From the NCBI GenBank assembly GCA_003142495.1, contig PLMM01000288.1, positions 4,804 through 10,322 of the forward strand: a stretch of DNA of 5,519 nucleotides, written 5' to 3'. The DNA comes from Gemmatimonadota bacterium (GTDB lineage: Bacteria; Gemmatimonadota; Gemmatimonadetes; Gemmatimonadales; Gemmatimonadaceae). A model generated the notes under the pieces. It saw only the letters and a program-made list of their open reading frames with translations. It was not told the origin of the DNA and ran no database searches. Below are positions 1 to 4,688 of this stretch, one piece after another (the first letter of the stretch is position 1; each line of letters starts with the position of its first letter). Position numbers and translations under genes: made by a program.

Positions 1-164
1 CAATCGCGAAACTGCCCAAGGGTGCACGGAGAGTGTTCGTGCTGCACGACGTGGAAGGCTTCACGCACGAAGAGATCGGCACGATGCTTGGCGTTACGGC
101 AGGTGGATGCAAGGCGCAGCTGCACCGCGCGCGGCTGCTCTTACGGGAGGCACTGACACGATGA
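1..164 (+). CDS. ECF-type RNA polymerase sigma factor, C-terminal fragment (region 4)
   Basis: The 5' part lies outside the window; the reading frame starts at base 3 and the last 53 residues are visible. They match sigma region 4, the helix-turn-helix that binds the -35 element. It opens with a '[21 protein letters not shown]' type segment (usual form: LP...R.vf.L....g.s..EIA), continues with an [12 protein letters not shown] turn, and ends with a [15 protein letters not shown] recognition and tail helix. The usual 'GTVKSRLxRAR' appears here as [11 protein letters not shown], so two commonly polar positions differ (Cys and Ala). The TGA stop overlaps the ATG of the next gene (ATGA), typical of translationally coupled sigma/anti-sigma pairs. 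Family knowledge: ECF sigma factors direct RNA polymerase to stress promoters and are usually autoregulated. The target promoter and subgroup cannot be read from this fragment. Confidence 0.88.
   Translation, partial: IAKLPKGARRVFVLHDVEGFTHEEIGTMLGVTAGGCKAQLHRARLLLREALTR
145..150 (+). promoter_or_regulatory. Shine-Dalgarno for the anti-sigma gene
   Basis: GGGAGG lies 10 nt before the ATG at 161, inside the sigma coding end. It supports 161 rather than 107 as the start of the anti-sigma protein. Confidence 0.6.
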
Positions 165-895
165 CCTACGACAAGCACCACTGCGATTTGATGTGCGAGC
201 GGCTCGCCGCATACCTCGAGGGTGATCTCACGCCCGCCGATCAGGCGACGGCCGAGCGGCATCTCGCGGAGTGCGCGATATGCGCCGAGGTGCTCGCCGA
301 GCTCCGCGGGATTGCGGCCGAGGCGGCGACGCTGCCACTGCTCGCCCCTTCGCGCGATCTGTGGTCGGAGATCGAAGCGCGAATCTCCACCCCCCTCGTC
401 TCACTCGGCAGCGCGTCTACGGCCGTGCGGCGCGCGCCGCGCCGGCCGTTGCACTTCGCGATGGCTGCGGCCGCGCTGATCGCCGTGAGCGCCGGCACGA
501 CGTACCTCGTCGTGACGCGTCCCAATCCTGCATCGACACCGGTGGTCAACGTCGCCCAGCAGCCCGCCACCACGAAGGGCACGCCCGCACCCGTGCCGCC
601 CGCAACCGCTTCGCTCGTCTCGCGCTCCAAGCGAGAGATCAGCGCCGCCCGCGTCTACGACAACGAGATCATGATGCTCGATAGCGTGGTGCACACACGT
701 CGTGGCTCGCTCGACCCGAAGACGGTCGCGATCATCGAGCAGAATCTCAAGATCATCAACAAGGCAATCATCGAGAGTCGCGCGGCACTCGCCAAGGATC
801 CCAGGAGTCCCCTGCTCTCGAACCAGCTGGATAACGTGCTCGGCAGCAAGGTCGAGCTCCTCCGTACTATCGCCTTTCTTCCCACTCAAAGCTGA
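161..895 (+). CDS. Zinc-finger anti-sigma factor, single-pass membrane protein
   Basis: This 244-aa protein should bind and silence the sigma factor encoded just upstream. The cytoplasmic N-terminus carries an anti-sigma zinc-finger: His34-x3-Cys38-x2-Cys41 (HLAECAIC), with Cys8 or His7 as a likely fourth ligand about 26 residues earlier. A conserved-looking [10 protein letters not shown] stretch follows (67-75). Residues 99-118 form one hydrophobic transmembrane helix after a basic segment (RRAPRR). A Pro/Ala/Thr-rich linker (121-150) leads to an outside domain (157-240) rich in predicted helix, with a [19 protein letters not shown] core. This layout recurs in anti-sigma factors of Acidobacteria and Gemmatimonadota as I recall it. 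I chose the ATG at 161 over an in-frame ATG at 107. The later start overlaps the sigma stop as ATGA, has GGGAGG at 145-150, and avoids 54 nt of overlap with sigma region 4. The outer domain probably senses the signal (inference). Confidence 0.9.
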   Translation: MTYDKHHCDLMCERLAAYLEGDLTPADQATAERHLAECAICAEVLAELRGIAAEAATLPLLAPSRDLWSEIEARISTPLVSLGSASTAVRRAPRRPLHFAMAAAALIAVSAGTTYLVVTRPNPASTPVVNVAQQPATTKGTPAPVPPATASLVSRSKREISAARVYDNEIMMLDSVVHTRRGSLDPKTVAIIEQNLKIINKAIIESRAALAKDPRSPLLSNQLDNVLGSKVELLRTIAFLPTQS

Positions 896-896
896 T

Positions 897-900
897 GGAG
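897..900 (+). promoter_or_regulatory. Shine-Dalgarno deciding the start of the first DUF4097 gene
   Basis: GGAG lies 6 nt before the ATG at 907. An ATG at 895, overlapping the anti-sigma stop as TGATG, is also in frame. It has no purine-rich site upstream and would put four extra residues (MEPI) before a good signal peptide, so 907 is preferred. Confidence 0.6.
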
Positions 901-906
901 CCGATC

Positions 907-1887
907 ATGCACGCCCCTTGGCGCCTCACGGCACTCGCCTGTCTCGTCATCGCGCTGCCGGTCGAGGCGCAGCACGGGATGCCCAGGCCTCCACCGCCTC
1001 CCAGGCACTCCGATCGCCACAACGATCGCGACAACGACGTTGAGTCGCGCATCGACACGACCGTCAACATCGGCCGCTCCGGAACCGTCGATCTGCAGAG
1101 CTTCTCCGGTGACATCAAGGTGACCGGCTGGGACGGCGACCAGGTGAAGATCCACGCGACATCGCACAGTCGCCTCAACTTCGAGTCCTCGTCGTCGCGC
1201 GTGTCGCTCGTCGAATCGCCGGAGCACAACAGCGACAGCGAAGACGACGACGACTCGAACAGCCGGATCGAGGTGAGCATGCCGAAGTCCGCGCGCCTGG
1301 TCGTGCGCTCGCTCTCGGGTGACATCACGCTGCGCGACGTTGCCGACGTCGAGGCGCATTCGGTGAGCGGCGATCTCGACGTGACCAACATTGCGAGCCA
1401 CGCCGTCATCGAGACCATCTCCGGCAACGCGACCGTCATTCACGTGAGCGCAGGCGTGCACGTCAACACCGTGAGCGGCGACATTCACGCCAAGCAGATC
1501 ACGGGCGAGGTCGCGGCCCAGAGCGTGAGCGGCAATGTCGTGCTCGACGACATCACCTCCTCCTTCGTGCGCTCCGAGACGGTGTCCGGAGAGGTGCACT
1601 TCTCGGGGCCCGTCGATCCCAAGGGACGCTACGAGTTTCACTCGCACTCGGGCGACGTCGACGTCAACATCGCCAACGGCGGCGCCGACGCGACGCTCGA
1701 CGTGGAGACGTACAGCGGCGATCTCGATACCTCGTGCGCCATCACGATGCAGCCGGGCGACAACGGCAGTCGCAGGGGCAAGCGCGGAACGTTCACGATC
1801 GGACATGGCGGTGGTGCCCACTTCATTCTCAAGACCTTCAGTGGCGACGTGCGCATCACGGGCTGCCGCTCACACGGAGACAAATAA
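907..1887 (+). CDS. Exported DUF4097-type beta-repeat protein, SGD class
   Basis: This 326-aa protein starts with a signal peptide (1-21, cleavage after VEA, mature start Gln22). A Pro-rich then His/Asp/Arg-rich segment follows (26-48). The N-terminal unit contains SFSGDIKVTGWDGD (65-78), typical of DUF4097 'putative adhesin' proteins. After a Ser- and Asp-rich insert (92-119, with four consecutive Asp), short repeats of the form [T/S]-x-S-G-[D/N]-hydrophobic-x-hydrophobic occur with the Ser at 137, 154, 172, 190, 208, 227, 248, 270 and 312. The spacing is 17-19 residues in the middle, which suggests a coiled beta-roll or solenoid. Cys277 and Cys320 could form a disulfide. Compared with the two paralogues downstream it has three extra turns (137-172). 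It lies 11 nt after the anti-sigma gene and 1 nt before the next gene, so it is surely co-transcribed. The role is unknown; envelope protection or surface sensing is inference. Confidence 0.87.
   Translation: MHAPWRLTALACLVIALPVEAQHGMPRPPPPPRHSDRHNDRDNDVESRIDTTVNIGRSGTVDLQSFSGDIKVTGWDGDQVKIHATSHSRLNFESSSSRVSLVESPEHNSDSEDDDDSNSRIEVSMPKSARLVVRSLSGDITLRDVADVEAHSVSGDLDVTNIASHAVIETISGNATVIHVSAGVHVNTVSGDIHAKQITGEVAAQSVSGNVVLDDITSSFVRSETVSGEVHFSGPVDPKGRYEFHSHSGDVDVNIANGGADATLDVETYSGDLDTSCAITMQPGDNGSRRGKRGTFTIGHGGGAHFILKTFSGDVRITGCRSHGDK
1306..1731 (+). repeat. Coding tandem repeat, 18-residue SGD turns
   Basis: Eight Ser-Gly-(Asp/Asn/Glu) turns in the protein from residue 134 to 275, spaced 17, 18, 18, 18, 19, 21 and 22 residues. 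Weaker half-way turns, such as ITGEV at 198-202, sit about 9 residues from their neighbours, so the basic unit is probably 9 residues. The repeat is in the protein pattern; the DNA copies are diverged. Confidence 0.75.
1876..1880 (+). promoter_or_regulatory. Shine-Dalgarno for the second DUF4097 gene
   Basis: GGAGA ends 8 nt before the ATG at 1889 and lies within the last codons of the preceding gene. It fixes the start at 1889 although the frame is open far upstream. Confidence 0.6.
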
Positions 1888-1888
1888 C

Positions 1889-2713
1889 ATGCGTCGCTCC
1901 CTGCGTTCCGCCTCGCTCGTCTCGATGGTGCTCGTCACGATCGCCGCTCCCGCTCGCGCCCAGCGCGACCGCGACTACGATCGCGACTCCAAGTACGACA
2001 GCTCCTTCACCTCGAAGAACTCGATCGCCGCCGGCGGCACGATCAGCGTGGAGAACCTGAACGGCAGCATCGACGTGATCGCGTCGGACAATGGCTCCAC
2101 GACGGTTTCCGCCGTGAAGAAGTGGCGCCGCGGAGATCCGTCGATGGTTCGCATTCTCGTCGAGCCCGGGAAGAACGGCGTCACGGTCTGCGCGCTATGG
2201 GACGAGGAGACGAGTTGCAACGACCACGACAGGCACTCGCACCACTACGACAGCGATCGCCACAATGATGTCTCGGTGCGATTCACCGTCCAGGTCGCGA
2301 AGGGCGTGAAAGTCGACCTCACCACCGTGAACGGCTCGGTTAACGTGGAAGGCGCAACCGCATCCGTCGACGTGCAGACGGTCAACGGCGGCGTCGCAGT
2401 CGCGACGCTCGGCGGACCCGTCACCGCGAGATCGGTGAACGGCAACGTGCGCGCGAGCATCGAGCATCTCGTGAAGTCGGACGAGCCGCTCGAGCTCGAG
2501 ACCACGAACGGCTCGGTACAGCTCGAGGCGCCGGGCGATCTCAGCGCGGATGTCGACGCCGAGACGACGAACGGCGGGATCGAGACGGACTTCCCGCTGA
2601 CGATCAGCAAGGGGCTCGTCGGCAGGCACGTGCATGGTACGGTCGGCCAGGGCGGAAGGCGGGTCGAGCTCCATACCACCAATGGCTCGGTGAAGCTGCG
2701 GAAACTTGGGTGA
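1889..2713 (+). CDS. Exported DUF4097-type beta-repeat protein, NGS class
   Basis: This 274-aa protein has a signal peptide (1-24, cleavage after ARA, mature start Gln25) and an Asp/Arg-rich mature N-terminus (26-37). The N-terminal strand unit holds VENLNGSIDV (54-63). Cys101 and Cys110 flank an acidic loop and probably form a disulfide. A His/Asp-rich insert (111-127) comes next. Then VRFTVQVAKGVKVDL, typical of DUF4097, leads into Asn-Gly turns at 148, 166, 184, 207, 228 and 265 (TVNGSVNV, TVNGGVAV, SVNGNVRA and so on). The frame is open upstream to 1535, inside the previous gene. The ATG at 1889 is chosen because it follows the previous stop by 1 nt, has GGAGA at 1876-1880 with 8 nt spacing, and begins a clear signal peptide. 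It is a paralogue of both neighbours, closest to the downstream gene by its Asn-Gly turns and shared ending (GxRRVxLxTxNGSVxL). Function unknown. Confidence 0.87.
   Translation: MRRSLRSASLVSMVLVTIAAPARAQRDRDYDRDSKYDSSFTSKNSIAAGGTISVENLNGSIDVIASDNGSTTVSAVKKWRRGDPSMVRILVEPGKNGVTVCALWDEETSCNDHDRHSHHYDSDRHNDVSVRFTVQVAKGVKVDLTTVNGSVNVEGATASVDVQTVNGGVAVATLGGPVTARSVNGNVRASIEHLVKSDEPLELETTNGSVQLEAPGDLSADVDAETTNGGIETDFPLTISKGLVGRHVHGTVGQGGRRVELHTTNGSVKLRKLG
2324..2581 (+). repeat. Coding tandem repeat, 18-residue NG turns
   Basis: Asn-Gly turns at residues 148, 166, 184, 207 and 228 (spacing 18, 18, 23, 21), each preceded by Thr/Ser-Val/Thr and followed by alternating hydrophobic residues. Weaker turns midway (for example TLGGPV near 173-178) suggest a 9-residue unit. 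The DNA word GAACGGCTCGGT recurs at 2329-2340 and 2506-2517, and again at 3541-3552 in the next gene. Confidence 0.75.
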
Positions 2714-2726
2714 GCCCTTTCGCGTA

Positions 2727-2760
2727 GGGACGGGAAAGGTCATCCAGACTTGCCCGTCCC
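2727..2760 (+). promoter_or_regulatory. GC-rich intercistronic hairpin beside the ribosome binding site
   Basis: GGGACGGG at 2727-2734 is perfectly complementary to CCCGTCCC at 2753-2760. After one A/G mismatch three more pairs (2736-2738 with 2749-2751) extend the stem and leave a 10-nt loop. The right arm ends at the base before the GGAG Shine-Dalgarno (2761-2764) of the next gene. There is no T-run after it, so a classical intrinsic terminator is unlikely. It could protect or process the mRNA, cause partial attenuation, or modulate translation of the third paralogue; the role is inference. Confidence 0.6.
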
Positions 2761-2764
2761 GGAG
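2761..2764 (+). promoter_or_regulatory. Shine-Dalgarno for the third DUF4097 gene
   Basis: GGAG lies 6 nt before the ATG at 2771 and abuts the hairpin stem. It favours 2771 over an in-frame TTG at 2750, which lies inside the hairpin and would spoil the short signal peptide. Confidence 0.6.
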
Positions 2765-2770
2765 CTCATC

Positions 2771-3601
2771 ATGCGCAAAATATTCTGCGTTCTCGCGGTC
2801 ATCGTCGTTGCCTCGGCTTGCGCGCACCACGACAACTATCCGAGCCGCAACTTCACCTGGACCGGAGACGTCACGCCTGGCGCCACGGTGAGAGTGAGCA
2901 ACGTCGACGGCCCGATCGCGGTGCTCGCGTCGACGACGAACAAGCTGACGGTCGACGCGGTGATCGTGAACGCGTCGCCGGCAGCGGTTCAGGTGAAGCA
3001 GGCCATGAGCGGCAACGATGTGCTCTTCTGCACGCTCCTCGGCTCGCAGTCGACGAACACGTGCGGCGAGGGCAAGCACGGGCACAGCACGTCGTTCTCT
3101 CCGTTCTCTCTCTTCAGCCGGCACCATCCGATCACGGTGCGCTACACGGTGCACGTCCCCGCGGGCGTCAACGTCACTCTCGAAACGGTGAACGGAAAAG
3201 TCGCCGCGCAAAACATTGGCGGCAACGTGAAGGCGGAGACCGTCAACGGCGACGTCGTGGTGTCGACGACCAACGGCACGATCAACGCCGAGACCGTGAA
3301 CGGATCGATCATCGCCAGCATGGCACAGCTCCCCGATTCAGGGGACGTGCATCTCGAAACGGTCAACGGCTCGATCACTTCCTTGCTGCCGGAAGGCATC
3401 GGCGGCGCGATCGACCTCGAGAACACCAACGGCGCCATCACCGCCAACTATCCGCACACGGGCTCCGACAGCGCGAACGACAAGCACCACTTGCGCATCA
3501 AGCTCGACGAGGGCGCGCGGCGCGTGCATCTCGAGACGGTGAACGGCTCGGTGAATCTCACCAGGTTCGTGAAATCCGCCGTGGTGTCGCTGCTGAACTG
3601 A
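2771..3601 (+). CDS. DUF4097-type beta-repeat protein, probable lipoprotein, NGS class
   Basis: This 276-aa protein has a short signal (MRKIF, then a hydrophobic core to 15) ending in ASAC, so Cys17 is a likely lipidated residue. The box is not ideal (Ala rather than Leu at -3), and simple cleavage nearby cannot be excluded. The N-terminal unit has VSNVDGPIAV (42-51). Cys87 and Cys98 flank a short loop as in the preceding paralogue, followed by a Gly/His/Ser/Phe-rich insert (99-119). ITVRYTVHVPAGVNVTLETVNG then opens the repeat region, with Asn-Gly turns at 141, 159, 168, 177, 199, 220 and 259. Here turns 9 residues apart are explicit. The C-terminus LETVNGSVNL matches the ending of the second paralogue. 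It is the last gene of the + strand operon, 57 nt after its neighbour, and its stop is 2 nt from the stop of the convergent WYL-like gene. Function unknown; a surface-anchored member of the set is the likely reading. Confidence 0.86.
   Translation: MRKIFCVLAVIVVASACAHHDNYPSRNFTWTGDVTPGATVRVSNVDGPIAVLASTTNKLTVDAVIVNASPAAVQVKQAMSGNDVLFCTLLGSQSTNTCGEGKHGHSTSFSPFSLFSRHHPITVRYTVHVPAGVNVTLETVNGKVAAQNIGGNVKAETVNGDVVVSTTNGTINAETVNGSIIASMAQLPDSGDVHLETVNGSITSLLPEGIGGAIDLENTNGAITANYPHTGSDSANDKHHLRIKLDEGARRVHLETVNGSVNLTRFVKSAVVSLLN
3185..3439 (+). repeat. Coding tandem repeat, 9/18-residue NG turns
   Basis: Asn-Gly turns at residues 141, 159, 168, 177, 199 and 220, with an IGGN turn at 149-152. From 141 to 177 the turns fall every 9 residues, the clearest view of the basic unit in the three paralogues. 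Recurring DNA words encode TVNG, such as ACGGTGAACGG and ACCGTCAACGG, with synonymous differences. Confidence 0.75.
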
Positions 3602-3603
3602 GG

Positions 3604-3924
3604 CTAGCCGTCGCGCTGGTCTATCGTTCGCACGCCCGCAACGACGACGCCGAAGGCGCTGCTCACGCGCGTGAAGTCGCGCCTCGGCTCGAACCGCTCC
3701 TCGCCAAGCTCCACCTGTTGCAACCGCGACAGGTCGAAGTTCTTCCAGCCGTGCTCGATGCCGCTCTCGGTGAAGCCCTGCACCTGAAAGGCCTCGAGCT
3801 GCTCGGTGCCGTCGGGCTTTCTGAAGATCGCGTGCGGCTGGATCATGCGCATGCCGCCGGTCGCGTAGAGAATCCGCAGGACTCGGCGTTCTTCCAGGGC
3901 CTGTAGAACGAGTGCTCGCGACAT
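3604..3924 (-). CDS. Small stand-alone WYL-like domain protein
   Basis: This 106-aa protein resembles the core of WYL domains, the Sm-like ligand-sensing fold usually found at the C-terminus of HTH regulators. Visible pieces in order: a short helix (ALVLQALEER, 4-13), strand VLRILYATGGMRMIQPHAIF (15-34; the R..PH element is typical), GTEQLEAFQVQG (39-50) at the place of the usual Trp-Tyr-Leu strand, and WKNFDLSRLQQVEL (60-73), matching the 'r.Frl.RI..v' element. F83/RRDF closes the fold. There is no helix-turn-helix, so it cannot be a complete WYL transcription factor. GAGGGAG just before the ATG gives a good ribosome binding site. It converges tail-to-tail with the DUF4097 operon (2-nt gap) and diverges from the HExxH gene. 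The assignment rests on motif resemblance; a nucleic-acid or ligand-binding role is inference. Confidence 0.78.
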   Translation of the reverse strand: MSRALVLQALEERRVLRILYATGGMRMIQPHAIFRKPDGTEQLEAFQVQGFTESGIEHGWKNFDLSRLQQVELGEERFEPRRDFTRVSSAFGVVVAGVRTIDQRDG

Positions 3925-3935
3925 TCGCTCCCTCG

Positions 3936-3949
3936 GTGAGTGCGCTCAC
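3936..3949. promoter_or_regulatory. CRP/FNR-type palindrome in the divergent spacer
   Basis: GTGAG-TGCG-CTCAC, equivalent to GTGA-N6-TCAC. With flanking bases it reads GGTGA-N6-TCACA, one base from the CRP half-site pattern TGTGA-N6-TCACA. It lies 12-25 nt upstream of the WYL-like start codon and about 80 nt upstream of the HExxH gene start. That position suits repression of the former and possible activation of the latter. It partly neighbours the Shine-Dalgarno of the WYL-like gene. The regulator is unknown, and a chance palindrome is possible. Confidence 0.4.
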
Positions 3950-4013
3950 ATAAACAATGTGCTGAAAGGCGCGTGCGCAACTGGTCGATCAGGTTACGTG
4001 CGCGAGCGCGCCC

Positions 4014-4019
4014 GATTAT
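4014..4019 (+). promoter_or_regulatory. Possible -10 element for a leaderless HExxH gene
   Basis: GATTAT matches TATAAT at four of six positions and is the only AT-rich hexamer near the start in a very GC-rich spacer. It ends 9 nt before the ATG at 4029, so transcription would begin at or next to the start codon. That would explain the lack of a Shine-Dalgarno. No convincing -35 is seen. Confidence 0.2.
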
Positions 4020-4028
4020 CTCTCGCCG

Positions 4029-4685
4029 ATGCACATTCGATCGAAATTGCGTGGAGCAATCGGGATCTCGGTGAGCGCCCTGCTCGCGCTCGCCGCCCCG
4101 CGAGCGCGGGCGCAGGCGAGCGCGGCCGACACCACGCATCCGTCGCCAGCCCCACTTCCGCAGCCGCACTACAAGCTGCGCTTCGCCGCCGGCTTCGTCA
4201 CGAGCATCCTCGCGCACGAGAGCGGGCACATCATCGCGTCGTACGCCGTAGGCGGACATCCCTCGTTCGGATTCAATCACTGGCGCCCCACGGTCTACTC
4301 GGGGATCGACTCGCGCATCGATCCGCACAAGCAGTTCATCTTTTCGAGCGCGGGACTCACCGTGCAGACGCTGCTCGATGAGACGCTGCTCGACATTCCG
4401 CACGCGCGCGGCAGCATCGCCGGTCCCTTCGAGCGCGGGCTCATCGCTGGTGGCATCGGCACCGTTCTCTTCTACATCACCCTGGGGCGCAGCGGCACCG
4501 TGAGCGACGTGACCTTCATGGCGAACACGTCATCGCTCAGCAAAACCCAGATCTCTCTCATCTACGGTGGCATGGCTGCGCTTCACGTCGTGCGCATCCA
4601 TTTCAAGGATCGCTTCGCGCACTTCTTCACCGTCCCCGATGGAAGCGGTCACCTACGCGTGGGGATGAGCCTCGCACCCGACTAA
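4029..4685 (+). CDS. Membrane HExxH metalloprotease-like protein (M50-like?)
   Basis: This 218-aa protein has an N-terminal signal or anchor (basic RSKLR, hydrophobic 10-23, possible cleavage after ARA at 28) and a Pro/Ala/Ser-rich linker (29-46). The key feature is AHESGHIIASYAVGG (62-76): HESGH at 63-67 is a zinc-protease HExxH motif set in a hydrophobic segment (52-73), as in site-2 (M50) intramembrane proteases. Further hydrophobic stretches are 103-116 (FIFSSAGLTVQTLL, somewhat like the M50 'aGPxxN' helix), 137-152 (GLIAGGIGTVLFYITL) and 176-190. I see no clear LDG/NPDG motif for the third zinc ligand; Asp117 or Asp122 is a candidate. The protein may therefore be a divergent or inactive relative. 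There is no good Shine-Dalgarno before 4029. It is a single-gene unit, divergent from the WYL-like gene and convergent with the acetyltransferase. Substrate unknown. Confidence 0.75.
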   Translation: MHIRSKLRGAIGISVSALLALAAPRARAQASAADTTHPSPAPLPQPHYKLRFAAGFVTSILAHESGHIIASYAVGGHPSFGFNHWRPTVYSGIDSRIDPHKQFIFSSAGLTVQTLLDETLLDIPHARGSIAGPFERGLIAGGIGTVLFYITLGRSGTVSDVTFMANTSSLSKTQISLIYGGMAALHVVRIHFKDRFAHFFTVPDGSGHLRVGMSLAPD

Positions 4686-4688
4686 CGG

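Noticed and set aside
107..160. Earlier ATG start for the anti-sigma protein
   Set aside because: It would overlap the sigma helix-turn-helix by 54 nt and add an odd Ala-rich tail. The ATGA overlap at 161 with GGGAGG upstream is the normal arrangement.
886..1821. 311-codon open frame on the minus strand across the first DUF4097 gene
   Set aside because: Its product is an Arg/Val/His/Asp-rich string with no motif or signal. It is opposite a gene with a signal peptide, Shine-Dalgarno and regular repeats. Long antisense frames are expected in repetitive GC-rich coding DNA.
2727..2760. Reading the hairpin as an intrinsic terminator ending the operon
   Set aside because: No T-run follows the stem, and the next gene's Shine-Dalgarno and start follow at once, with a clear paralogue downstream.
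2195..3211. 338-codon open frame on the minus strand across two paralogues and the gap between them
   Set aside because: It spans two real genes and a hairpin, is dominated by Arg/Val/His, and has no recognisable domain or ribosome binding site. It is a shadow of GC-rich codon bias.
1306..3439. Regular repeats as a possible CRISPR array or DNA satellite
   Set aside because: The repeats are at protein level with varied codons, in frame within long genes, and have no unique spacers between identical repeats.
2818..3906. 362-codon plus-strand frame overlapping the third paralogue and the WYL-like gene
   Set aside because: The product is almost wholly Arg/His/Ala/Gln low complexity and runs antisense through the WYL-like gene. 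It is a frame shadow.
3975..3980. Minus-strand TTGCGC as a -35 box for the WYL-like gene
   Set aside because: No -10 hexamer with acceptable match is found 16-18 nt downstream; TTGTTT and TGTTTA are poor. The promoter cannot be assigned.
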